From positions 1-64,000 of the forward strand of contig CP110631.1 of assembly GCA_026210745.1 (NCBI GenBank): a stretch of 64,000 bases of DNA. The letters are read 5' to 3'. The notes under the pieces are model-generated. The model was not told the DNA's origin. It searched no databases and was given only the letters and a program-made list of their open reading frames with translations. Both the position numbers and the translations under genes were made by a program. Shown here in pieces: positions 9,401 through 19,850 of the stretch (its first letter is position 1; the number at the start of each line of letters is the position of its first letter). Source of the DNA: Exobasidium rhododendri. Its lineage: Eukaryota; Basidiomycota; Exobasidiomycetes; Exobasidiales; Exobasidiaceae.

Positions 9401-10149
9401 ACTATCATGGGGTAGTGCTTCCTGCGCACTGGCTTGAAGGTGGGGCTGGGCCGGAAGAGGACTATGTCATCTGTTGGCCACGTAGTCCCAAAGTCAAAGC
9501 GGTTGGTGTGCGCCAGGGGATGGTCAGGCTGGCCTATGTCTTCTTCTTCTTCACCCTCCCTGAGCAGTTGATGCTTCATGCCGTAGCCAGTGACACGCAC
9601 AGCATCCACCTCTGCTGCCTCCATTGCCCGCACTAGATCACTGATACTGACCTGCGCATTCCCTGCAATGAGGACAGTTGGGTATGTGTTGGGAAGAATG
9701 ACATGCCCCTGCGCCTGCAAGGCATCTACCAAGGCATCCTTCCACTGGGGCGCAACCATCAGCCGGCTGTTCACTGTGGCTACCAAGATCCAGTTGTGAT
9801 ACAGGGGCAGATCCCGTGGCGCATCCTTGCTGTATGATGCCAGCTGTACTGGCGTATAGGGGCCAAAGAAATCAATCAGCCCATCTGGTGTTATAGTGAC
9901 GCTCCATGCGTCCAGGTCAAGCGCACTATGCTCTTCAGGAAAGGTAGGATCCATCAGCACGTCTTCTTCCTCTACATACCCTGCGTCACTGCTCTCAGCT
10001 GTGCTGCTATTGCTGCTGGCAGTGGTGTTGGGGACAGAGCGCATGTTCCTCCTTGTTGGTACCTCCTCCCCGCTGTCACTACTGTCATTGTGGCCATGGA
10101 AGCCATCACTGTAATTACTGCCGCTGTCACTATCTATATTGTCCGGCAT
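9325..10149 (-). CDS. Unrecognised acidic protein (N-terminal part of the zinc-ribbon gene)
   Basis: The ATG at 10149 opens a 274-codon frame. The first 75 residues are rich in Ser, Asp and Glu (for example SDSGSNYSD, SSDSGEEV); a folded-looking part follows. The frame overlaps the next downstream frame, and the sequence that continues sensibly (HDSTAGENYG... then VRWPPEGG) lies in the other frame. A frame change near a CCCC run at about 9404 would join them. This could be a real defect, a read error, or an undetected intron. A near copy of the first 120 residues lies upstream (10530-10925). Confidence 0.5.
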   Translation of the reverse strand: MPDNIDSDSGSNYSDGFHGHNDSSDSGEEVPTRRNMRSVPNTTASSNSSTAESSDAGYVEEEDVLMDPTFPEEHSALDLDAWSVTITPDGLIDFFGPYTPVQLASYSKDAPRDLPLYHNWILVATVNSRLMVAPQWKDALVDALQAQGHVILPNTYPTVLIAGNAQVSISDLVRAMEAAEVDAVRVTGYGMKHQLLREGEEEEDIGQPDHPLAHTNRFDFGTTWPTDDIVLFRPSPTFKPVRRKHYPMIVPLGRTMAVPLSLCAGRQREERTWP

Positions 10150-11287
10150 GGTCTGTCTGTGTTGTTAAGTCTCCAATTCCAAAGACGCGCACTCATTTGT
10201 GAGGGGAGTGTACGGGGGGAATCTTCCTGTACTTCTCTGAAGAAGACGTGTATAATAGGGAATCTGCCCCACGTCCTCTCTCAATATTCACTGGGCACCA
10301 GAGGAGCATAGAAGAAATAGAGACGTCCTCTCTGTTCAGAGACAGCCATTCTGCCTCCAAATCCAACTTTCTGGACGCGTCCTCCTTTCTTAATTTGTAT
10401 TGGTGAATAGAATCATTGTTGTATGCAGTGACAGCTTTTGTATGGTAGTGTTGCGCTAAGGCTTGTGAGTGTTGGACTAACGCGTCTCTGGCCAAGTGCC
10501 AAGTGCGCCAAAGCAGAGATTGGCAAACGTCAGGCTGCTATATTGTACAAGATCCAGTTACTATACAGGGGCAGATCCCGTGGCGCATCCTTGCTGCATG
10601 ATGCCAGCTGTACTGGCGTATAGGGGCCAAAGAAATCAATTAGCCCATCTGGGGTTATAGTGACGCTCCATGCATCCAGGTCAAGCGCACTATGCTCTTC
10701 AGGAAAGGTAGGATCCATCAGCATGTCCTCCTCCTCTACAGACTCAGCGTCATTGCTTTCAGCTGTGCTGCTATCACTAAAGACAGTGGTGTTGGGGATA
10801 GAGCGCATGTTCCTCCTTGTTGGCACATCCTCCCCGCTGTCACTACTGTCATTGTGGCCATGGAAGCCATCACTGTAATTACTGCCGCTGTCACTATCAC
10901 TATCTCCTTCAGTACGGCTGGCCATGTCTGAATTAGCAGGCTGAGAGCTTCAATTCCAAAGACGCGCACTCATTTGTGAGGGGAGTGTACGGGGGGAATC
11001 TTCCTGTATTTTTCTGAAGAAGACGTGTATAATGGAGAATCTGCCCCACGTCCTCTCTTCATACTCACTAGGCACCAGAGGAGCATAGAAAAAAGAGAGA
11101 CGTCCTCTCTGTTCAGAGACAGCCGTTCTGCCTCTAAATCCAACTTTCTTGACGCATCTTCCTTTCTTAATTTGTATTGGTGAATACAATCATTGTTGTA
11201 TGCAGTGACAGCTTTTGTATGGTAGTGTTGCGCTAAGGCTGGTGAGTGTTGGACTAACGCATCTCTGATATAGTGCCAATGCGCCAA
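9793..11287 (-). repeat. Tandem duplication (~750 bp) of a gene 5' region and N-terminus
   Basis: Sequence from about 9793 to 10500 is repeated from about 10549 to 11287 at a 756-bp offset with only scattered differences. Each copy contains the acidic N-terminal coding segment and an upstream block that stays open for about 100 codons (10193-10495 and 10970-11287) without an ATG. The outer copy carries only the first 120 or so codons before it runs into the upstream part of the inner copy. Confidence 0.9.
10530..10925 (-). pseudogene. Truncated duplicate of the acidic N-terminal gene segment
   Basis: The ATG at 10925 starts a 131-codon frame nearly identical to the first 120 residues of the 10149 gene. 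It then ends in unrelated residues where the duplicate unit stops. It lacks the remainder of the gene, so it is either a by-product of promoter/N-terminal duplication or a short acidic peptide gene. Its start differs (MASRTEGDSD) from that of the full copy (MPDNIDSDSG). Confidence 0.6.
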
Positions 11288-11824
11288 AACAGAGAAGGTA
11301 GTTGGTCGTCAGTGGTTTATTGTAACCAGATTTTACTATTCTGATCACTGAAAAGACGACTAAGAGAAGTTGGAATACAAGAATGACGCAATACAATTTC
11401 GAGTTCAAATACAAAATACTACCACGTGTAAATCCCCATAGTCGATAATCACTAGTAGGATAATTTCAGATCTCATCGATTAACAGAAATGGGGATTTTC
11501 GAATAAAACACTAGGTCCCAATTTAGTTTGGCCTGATTTGAATCGGATATGGGAATTTATGCATTTTAAGGGTATCGATTTAGAGAAGTTCTACTGTACC
11601 TCGCATATGGAACGTCGCCTATTCCTTTCTAAACGAATTTGACTCAGTGAGCCTGATACTATGTGCAAGTATATTTTGACTCGACACGACGCGTTCAGCA
11701 GAAGGCTATCAGGCCGCCCTACACAATTCACCACGCGACGCCGCTTATCTATCAATCAATTGAAGACCCTTCGCACGACGCGTCGCTTCAAAGGAGTCTG
11801 ATCATCACCGCCATCATTCACGTC
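11288..11824. other. Intergenic region
   Basis: No gene is seen. An AT-rich stretch contains a 10-bp inverted repeat (AAATCCCCAT near 11431 and ATGGGGATTT near 11487). The right part is probably the promoter of the GFA-like gene. Confidence 0.4.
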
Positions 11825-12274
11825 ATGACTTCCGTGGATGGCAAGTCTCAATGCGTAGCTTCATGCCACTGTGGAGCTGTCAAGGTAACACTGCCTGAAA
11901 TGCCAAAGATCCTCAATGAGTGTAGGTGCTCACTGTGCTTCAAGTATGGCGTGCTGTGGTCCTATCCTCCACGCGATAAAGTCTCTATTGTTAATGACTC
12001 AGCATCATCGAAAGCCGACGCCGACTATTACTGCTGGGGTGGTCGCAATACCAATTTCTATCGCTGCAATGTCTGCGGATGTGTGACCCACTGGCTCAGT
12101 GTGGAGAGGAGCGGGGATGACAATTCGTCGGGACTTATGGGAGTCAATTGTCGCATGCTTAGATCAGAAGTAGTCCAAGCTATTCCTTGGCAAGTGACAA
12201 CGGGGCCGGAATTAGATCACCTTTTCTTCGACCTAAGTCTATACTCGTCCGAGACAATGGCTCGTCTGGAGTAA
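11825..12274 (+). CDS. GFA/CENP-V domain protein
   Basis: The ATG at 11825 gives 149 residues, the usual size for single-domain members. Cysteines match the family's zinc sites: CHCG at 14-17, CRCSLC at 33-38, and a later CNVCGC. The conserved YCWGG-like and FYRCNVCG segments fit the GFA (glutathione-dependent formaldehyde-activating enzyme)/CENP-V fold. Fungal members are mostly uncharacterised cytosolic proteins, so formaldehyde activity should not be assumed. The open frame extends upstream, but only through a non-ATG start and without conservation. The next gene (P450-1) converges on it. Confidence 0.85.
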   Translation: MTSVDGKSQCVASCHCGAVKVTLPEMPKILNECRCSLCFKYGVLWSYPPRDKVSIVNDSASSKADADYYCWGGRNTNFYRCNVCGCVTHWLSVERSGDDNSSGLMGVNCRMLRSEVVQAIPWQVTTGPELDHLFFDLSLYSSETMARLE

Positions 12275-12869
12275 TGAACTCTTATTACGACGCGAAGATT
12301 AGGAACACGGCAACAAATGACGTCTTGTAAGAGGGCATCTGTCACGTCGCAATCAACTGACCTTGGTAGCTCTCGCGCTCAAAGCAGGAGAAGAAGCCAA
12401 AGGTGAGTCTTCACGTCAAAGTATGCCAGTATGACGTAGGATTGGCGGATCTGATCGAGCGAGTTGGAAACAGATACAGCCATACAAGTCCTACGCAACT
12501 GTCTTGCACTTGACTCTAATTTAAAGGCCGCTATGCGGAGAGGGTGACAGCCTTCCCCTTGTGGATTCTGGCTCCTTTCCAAAGATGTGAATTGCACACC
12601 AAATTAGCGTGGATGTCATGAATGTTTGACTGCACGGCGCCGTGTTAGAAGGCAAGTAGGATTGGTGAGAATATTCTCACTAGTTGACACGTCAAAATAT
12701 TCTCACACCTTGGTCTGTAAGAATATTTTTACAGTAGAGTTGTCACGCAAACATGCGGCTAACTGTACTTTAGACTTTTCTCACTCTTCACTCAATGATC
12801 GTAGCACGTAGCCTCTAATAGGCCGGAGACGTTGCGATTGTGTCACATCAAACAGACACACTTGTCCAA
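12275..12869. other. 3' intergenic region with a 16-bp palindrome
   Basis: No gene is recognised between the two convergent genes. A perfect palindrome GTGAGAATATTCTCAC lies at 12665-12680, followed by half copies (AAATATTCTCAC near 12695 and GAATATTTTTA near 12720). Confidence 0.5.
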
Positions 12870-14589
12870 CTAACGGGCTGAGATCTGCATGGTCATCTCG
12901 CCCGCAGCAACGACGAATTGATCCCGAATCGACTGTCGGAAGTCTTGAGCGTCAGAAGGCTCCATGTAGAAGTCGAACCTCATCACGAAAGCAGCCAGAA
13001 CAGTTCGCATCTCCATAAAGGCAAGGTTGCGTCCCTGGCAGGTACAGAGAAGAACGATGGTGAGCCTCCTCATCTGTCCACACAGCGACTGGGCTACTCA
13101 CAATACAGGCGGTCGTGCCATACCCAAAAGCAGAAAAGGCCTGGACGTTGTGTCTCTCGTTCTTCTTGGGCTCGTGCAGCCACCGATCAGGAATGAATCT
13201 CTCGGGCTTGGTAAAGTTTCGTGCATCTCGGTGAAGAGTGTAGGTGTGGGTGGAGAGTACCGTACCTGGAGGAACTACACGGCCACTCGGCAACGCTGTC
13301 GATTGGGTGACTGTTCTTTGCAGGCCAGAGGGAACGGCCGGCCAGAGTCGAAGGGTCTCCATCAGGCAAGCATTCAGTAGAGGTGCTTCATCTTTGAGAG
13401 CGTTAAAGTCCGTCAGTGTCATATGGTCCAACTCAGCTCGGAGGCGGTCCACGAGAGCTGGCTGTTTTGACAGCTCATAGAAGCAGATAGCAAGCGTGTT
13501 GGAGGTGGTGTCGCTCCCTGCCACAACCAGTAGCATGCAATCCTGCTGCAATTCTCTTTTGTCCAATTTTCGCTTCTGCTTGCCCTCTTCTCCTAGCAAA
13601 AAGGCAAACACATCAGCAGCTACGTATTCACGGTCGCCTTCCTTTCCCATTCTCCACTTGACAGCTTCCTCCAGCCACGTCTCGAACTCTCGAACGGGAC
13701 TGGGAAGGAATCGCATGATGTGCGCCACGTAGGGAACATTGCCGAGGGTGTTGATAGCTCGTACACCCAATTCAACCAAGTGAACGATGTGCAGCGTTTT
13801 GCCTGACTCGAGCGCTCCAAAGGACCGGCCAAATCCGAGCTCGCCCATGACGTCGAAGCCGAACCACAGCAGACACTCCTTGACATCCACTGACCCTTTC
13901 ATTGCGAGATTGCCAAGCTGTTCCATGAGAAGGTCGACGTTGCGCAGGATGTTTGCTTCATACGTAGCGAGTGATTTGAGAGAAAAAGCCGGGTCCCAAT
14001 CTCGTCGACGTTGATTGTGCTTTGGGATGGTGGGCTCGTTCTGGAGTGAGTGCACGTGGGGTATCATGCTCTGTGCTCCGTACCAGGGCCCTCGTGTCGA
14101 CTTGGCAGAAGCCCCAGTAGGACCGTAGATAATTTGTAGTGCCACAGGATCCGAGCAAGAGATTTCCCTGGGTCCCACCCTCACCTCGTCGCCGTACTTC
14201 CGATGAAGGGTCTGCATCTTGATGGCACGACTTCCAAACCAGTCGGATAGTACCCACGTCCACATGCTTAGCTTGCTAGACAGTGGGCCTGGTACCTTTC
14301 GAAGAGGGTGAAGCAGGACGCGATACACACTCATGGACGCCCAGATCGTGGCAAGAAAGAGGCCGAACATCTGCACAACGATTGTGTTCGCCTCGAGGTA
14401 ACCGATGTGCCACCCATGATGGAGGGAGTAGGCTGTAGCAGTCCATGCAGTCGCCAGTCCTATAACGAAATGGTGTGCGTAGGGCTCGTTGATCTGGACA
14501 CCTGCATGCAAGGCCAGAGCCACGACTATGGGAGCGACGACGGTGATTACTCGACTGTACGGCGCACTATCGAAAGCGACTTCGAGCAT
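12870..14589 (-). CDS. Cytochrome P450 (P450-1), 2 exons
   Basis: Exon 1 is 14589-13102 and exon 2 is 13034-12870, joined over a 67-bp GTGAGT...CAG intron that splits the heme-binding loop; the result is 550 residues. Landmarks are an N-terminal hydrophobic anchor (about 14-90), the PGP hinge (100-102), I-helix AGSDTTSN (357-364), ETLR of the ExxR motif (411-414), PERF (462-465) and the heme loop ending in ACIG with the ligand Cys at 495. An ER-bound monooxygenase is expected, substrate unknown. It is divergent from the Sec14-like gene and shares a 470-bp promoter region with it. Confidence 0.95.
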
Positions 14590-15057
14590 GGCAGGTCGTC
14601 TTGATGGATGTCGTGAAGGAAATACTCTAAACGATACTCCACAACATTTAGCTTTTTGTTTCTGCTGACCGGTAAGGAACGGCCTTGAGACTGCTTAGTG
14701 TTTACGCGACGTGCATTATGCCGGATACGTGATAAGCGGGTTTTGGCCCGCAACTTCCCAAGGATAGAGACTTCTTACACGCTAGTCAAATACCCCACAG
14801 CACTGGGCCCACAGCCGGTCTGCCCTTCTACACAGGTTGGAATGGCTGCCTTCGCTCGGATAGGTCTTACAAGGTGGTGGAGTATAAAGCGGAACAGTGA
14901 TGGAGAATGAATTGGAATACAGACACTTTGACCTCGACTGGACTTTGACAAATATGGTCGAACAATGGACAGAGATTGGTGAGGAGAATGGGACAAGACC
15001 AGAGACAGTAATTCGTGCTTAGTAGAGACTCAATTTACAGAATCACAGAATGTGCGA
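14590..15057. promoter_or_regulatory. Divergent promoter between P450-1 and the Sec14-like gene
   Basis: The 468-bp spacer between two start codons contains a TATA-like GTATAAAG at about 14880, 5' of the + strand gene. No other motif can be named with confidence. Confidence 0.4.
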
Positions 15058-16920
15058 ATGCCAGAGGGATATGTGGGAAATGTGACACCAGATCACTACA
15101 GAAAGCTGCAAGAATTGTGGGTGTCATTCTTTTCCGTCTGCGATCGTGCGATTGGAACCAAGATGGAGGGTGCCAAAGGTGAGTATTTTCCCCATCAGTC
15201 CTAGCAACATGAGTTCTGACCAGGTCTCACCACCCTATAACAAGGCGACATCTCCGAGTGGGGATTTGACACGGATCTCGTCAAGAAACGTCTCAATGCG
15301 GGAAGCACAATCAAGAACAGTGGGATTGAGAAAGACGACGGAGCCAAGGACATGGCGTCGAAACGGATGGAAGAGGCGAACATGGAAAAGCTCATCTCCA
15401 CGTACGGGGCTGACGCCTTACGGAGCACATTCTGGTCACTCTGCAAGCAAGACCACCCGGACACTACGATGCTTAGGTTTCTGCGAGCTCGTAAGTGGGA
15501 CGTGGAGAGAGCAACCGCCATGCTGGCCTCGACTTTGAAGTGGAGACTGGACACAGGAGTTGACCACATGAGCGAGAACGGAGACCTGTCGAATGACAAA
15601 GAGATTCCAAAGTACATCACACAACAGTCGACCGGTAAAGTATACGCCTTGGGATGCAACATCAACGAACAGCCGGTGTGTTATGTCCATTTCAAGAAGC
15701 ATCTTATCTGGGGACAGCCCTCTTCGACGATGAAAAAGTTTATCATCTGCCAGATGGAGTCGTGGAGACTACTGTTTGTTCCTCCCAACGACAAGATGGT
15801 CATTCTGTTTGACTGTACCGGCTTCGGACCGAGCAACATGGATCTTCCTAATCTGCTCTACGTCTTGCAATGTCTGCAGTCGTACTTTCCCGAGTGTCTT
15901 TCCGTGCTCTATCTTCACAATGCACCGTGGTTCTTGAAGCAGGCATGGCAACTTGTCAAAGGTTTGCTCGATCCCGTCGTCCGATCCAAGGTAGTCTTCA
16001 CCAATGGCGTGGACGACCTCACTGAGACGATCCCGGAAGATCGACTGCTTGAATTTGTGGGAGGACAAGTGAATCAGTCGTTTGTGTGGATCGATCCACA
16101 GGAGGGAGAAAACGACAAACATCTCGACAAAGTGGGCAGAGACGCTTGTTACAGTCACCACATGGATCTCAGCAATCAATTTGAAGTGGCCACTCGGTAC
16201 TGGCTGGAGTCTGGTGGGAAAGTGTACGTCGATGAGCGGAGGACACTCGGCAAGAAGCTACGACTATCACAATTCGAGTATGAACCGTACTGGCGTGGCC
16301 TGACTGTACATCATCGGAATGGCGACTTGGTAGCTGGAAACCCAGGCATCATCAAGTGGGAATATCGGCTGAAAGATGGCGAAAATTTGAGACAGGTCAT
16401 TGGACATCGTCAATGCAAAAAGACGCTGCTCCGTGAATTGGATGAGATCGCAGCGGGAGCATCAGTGGACTTTGTAGAGAAACGAACAGAAGAGATGCTT
16501 GCCGATGGATCTTGGGGTCATTGGTCGACGTGTGAAGATCTGCCTGCCAAAGCGAGTGGGTTCGAGAATGGTCGATTGATCTACGGCATGGAGGCGGAGG
16601 AGACATCATCAGATATACGCTTAAACCAGCAAGAGTTGATGCTGGAGAACAAAGCAATAGCAGTGCCAATACTGAAGGAGAGACCCACTGCAGTACCGGT
16701 GAAGAAGAAGATGAGAGCCAAAATCAATGAGACTACGAGCCCAAATGTGGATGCGCCACCGCAATACAACCCCGCAGCAAGTCGAGACCGAGACCACACC
16801 TACAAGCGCCGCACCCCTTCTCGCACAGACTATGCAACAGGACCAAAAGGCTCTTCGGGAACACTGCCCAAGAAGAAGCTTTCTTTTTTGGAGAACCTGA
16901 AATCCATTATTGCTGCTTGA
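15058..16920 (+). CDS. Sec14-like CRAL-TRIO lipid transfer protein, 2 exons
   Basis: The ATG at 15058 begins a 121-nt exon (to 15178). A 66-bp intron follows, and exon 2 (15245-16920) completes 598 residues. The first exon encodes the helical opening typical of fungal CSR1/SFH-type proteins (TPDHYRKLQELW). A CRAL-TRIO N-terminal domain (TTMLRFLRARKWDVERA) and the CRAL-TRIO lobe (ILFDCTGFG, YFPECLSVLYLHNAPW, VVFTNGVDDL) follow. After residue ~340 there is a GOLD-like beta region, then a long basic low-complexity tail. The family moves phosphatidylinositol and other lipids between membranes. Cytosolic or peripheral location is expected, ligand unknown. Confidence 0.93.
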
Positions 16921-17265
16921 TCTATACCTCTTTTCCACCTCATCCTGTACACATGCCTATCCTTTCACGTCTCGGAACAATCTGCCATACAATGCTTAAA
17001 TTCATCCTGCACTTAGCGGCAGAGTTGCGATGCGTAATCGGCAAATAGTTAAAGTCGTCTACTACCCTCACCTCTTTTGTTCCTTGTCACATTTCCCGGG
17101 GACATTCGACGCTAAGAAGGCGGGGTAAGGCAGCAAAGAAAGGGACAATGCGAAAGGAAAAGAGGTGGCGCGTGCGTACTTTGTTCTTGTTTCTTTACAG
17201 AGAGGTGGAAGATCCAGAGATCTGCACGTCGGCCATTCACTCTACCACATCCTTCAGTGCTGAGC
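16921..17265. other. Intergenic region
   Basis: This holds the 3' end of the Sec14-like gene and the presumed promoter of the next zinc-cluster gene. No named motif was recognised. Confidence 0.4.
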
Positions 17266-19411
17266 ATGTCGAGTTGCTCTCAGGATAATGAATCTCCTCC
17301 AGAAAAGAAGCGTTTCAAACGAAGCAGCCAGGCGTGTCTCCAATGCAGACAACTGAAGATGAAATGCTCTGGATCAGTGCCTTGTGACAGATGCTTGCGC
17401 AACAAGCGATTGTGCAAAGAGTCACGAACGCCGATGCGTGGATCCTGGTCGAGCAGAAAGAAGTCGGAGATACAGACACTCAAAGTGAGACTGGAAGAGA
17501 TGGAACAGAATCTTGACAATTTACGAAGCACGGAGCGGACAGAAGCAAACTTGAACCCGGCTGCGTCCAAACTGCTTCCAGATGACATCCCCAGCATTGC
17601 ATACTTCGAGCACGTACCCATTACAATTAGTACTACAGTCCAGACACTACCATTCATCAGCACAGGAATCATTTCTAGCGAGGAAGCAAGAGAGCTGTAC
17701 AGCACATTCATGCACAGCTGCTGCCAACATGTTCCTTTGTTAGATCCGGAGTGGCATTCCTATCGTCAGGTCTCCACGTCCTGCTCTTTCCTGCTCGCCT
17801 GCATCATTCATGTAGCGGCCAATTACTGCAACGAACGGCCTAATTTACGCTCCGAGATGCAGGCGGAGATGAATAAACTGATAGGGAGCGTCATCACTTC
17901 GGGAGAGAAGAGCGTGGGAATCATTCAGGGGTTCCTTGTCCTCTACTTCTGGAATCAACCGTGTGCCAATCTGAAGCAGGATCTGGCGTGGACCTATTCC
18001 GGTCTCGCAATGCGAATGGCAGTCGATATCAATCTGCAAACAGCCCCAAAGCGCGGTAATACAAGGGAGGACGACAGGAACAGAATAGACCGAGAGAGGA
18101 CGTGGATGTACTGCTTCCTCGTCGATCGAACACAGAGTGCAGCCAGAGGAAAGGCATGGTCGCTGCACGGAAATGACAGCATCGTCGGGAATGCATCTTC
18201 CTGGTACACGCAGAAGATCTGTCGACCGTGGGATCTGGGTACTTCAGCCCTGGCCGATCTCATGAAAGTTGCCGTGAGTGACATTGTTTGAGCGTAAAGA
18301 TTGGGACTGACTCACAATATCTTACAGTCCCGCCAGATGGACGTCCTGAATGACTGCCTCCTGACGCCGTCTGAGCCCAGCGGTGGCAACTTCCAGTGCA
18401 ACACGACTATGAAGATTCTCAACAGCGAATTGCATCAATGGAGAGAAAGGTGGCACGCACACGGCTTCTTCACCTCACCGTGGGAGAAAGGCTACCAAGC
18501 GGACTCGCCCAATACCCCTTGTCCCGATGACGGTGACATACACGCACGCATACTCCACTTCATCACCAAGCAAGCTTCCCTCCGCTATCACTACGCAGTC
18601 CTGGTTCTTAATTGTGCTGGACTGCAGTACTACGCCACCCACACGGGCACTTCAGAGGGTAGATCATATAGTGAGTGCCCCATGTATCACATTGATCGAT
18701 AGCATGCTGAGCACATCTGCATAGTCTTGATGCACGCGATGCATGCCGCTCAAGGAATCGTCACAGCTGCCATGGATGGACTGCGCCATACGGTGGCCTA
18801 CTCTCCTCAGACACAATGCACAATCATTACATTTGCTGTAATATCTCTGATCAAGGTGAGAACTATGATACACCCCGAACGCTGCATAAGCTAGACTGAA
18901 CCACAACTTTCACCATTCGCAGATGGCGCCTCTCATGCGCGATGATTCTGCCACTTCAGAGCACCTGCTTCAGCTGGCTACATCTGCAACAACTTTCCTC
19001 GAATCTGTCGCTCTGCATTCGACTCATGTTCCCGCTCGATGCGCTTCCATGCTACGAGGGCTATTGCGCAAGACTGCTCCTCCGATCGAAGCGCCTCCTG
19101 CATTTCGACCCGGTATGGAAGACCATTCGCTTCCCGTTCGATCTTCTCGTGCAGTCACACCGAGTCCCTTGATACTCTACGACGCTCCACTTATTCTTTC
19201 TGAGCAAGCGAATGGCTCTCAAGCGTATGTCACAGAAAGAAAAGTAGGCGGCGACGACCTGGAATCTGTGTCCATCAACACACCTACAACTTTCACCCTC
19301 TTTGGCACGGATGGCTCGACTGGGTTTGGCCAAATGACGGCGGATCAAATCCTCGATGAGTCATTCTGGCTATGCCTGCCCTCTGTCAATTTGACCATGC
19401 CCTGGACGTGA
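17266..19411 (+). CDS. Zn2Cys6 transcription factor (TF1), 4 exons
   Basis: Exons 17266-18273, 18328-18670, 18725-18855 and 18923-19411 keep phase across three introns (54, 54 and 67 bp), giving 656 residues. The N-terminal cluster is canonical: Cys at 24, 27, 34, 40, 43 and 50 (CX2CX6CX5CX2CX6C), followed by a basic linker and a heptad stretch (IQTLKVRLEEMEQNLDNL) for dimerisation. The middle part (AYFEHVPI..., LACIIHVAANYC, AVDINLQ) resembles the fungal-specific TF domain. It is expected to be nuclear and to control nearby metabolic genes. The convergent neighbour is an MFS exporter, a common pairing. Confidence 0.93.
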
Positions 19412-19850
19412 TCTATGCACGTCAGTCCTGTAACGCCAAAGAGAGAGACGTCTACTGCACCGGATATAGCACATCCCGGTCCATACTCGTGAAACAGCGC
19501 TAGAGGCTTAATCTCCATAAGCTTACGATTTATATGCGGGGCCGCGCAAAGTAAAAGAGACGAAGGGGCGCGTGTAGTTATTGCCAGTCCTCGCCAAGCT
19601 CATCGTTGACACACTCGAGTCACAGGAGTCTGAATGGATCTGACACCCTGCATTGTCAGTCTCGTTCCCGGCGTGAAGGCTCTCCCAATTAATCCTTCCA
19701 GACTGTCCGCTGCTCAACATGGGAGTATTCAGTAGTAAGGTTAGGTGCTGTACAGTTTGTGTGGCGTTCTATGCATGCTAAAAGAACTTTGCCAGAAAGG
19801 TCCTTGATGGTGTGTCTGGTGATGCTTATGGTTGGTGCTTATGAATGGTG
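19412..19850. other. Intergenic region between convergent genes
   Basis: No gene is recognised. It holds the 3' ends of TF1 and of the MFS exporter. Confidence 0.4.

Noticed and set aside
11663-11824. N-terminal extension of the GFA-like protein
   Set aside because: The open frame extends upstream only via a GTG start. The ATG at 11825 gives the usual family length.
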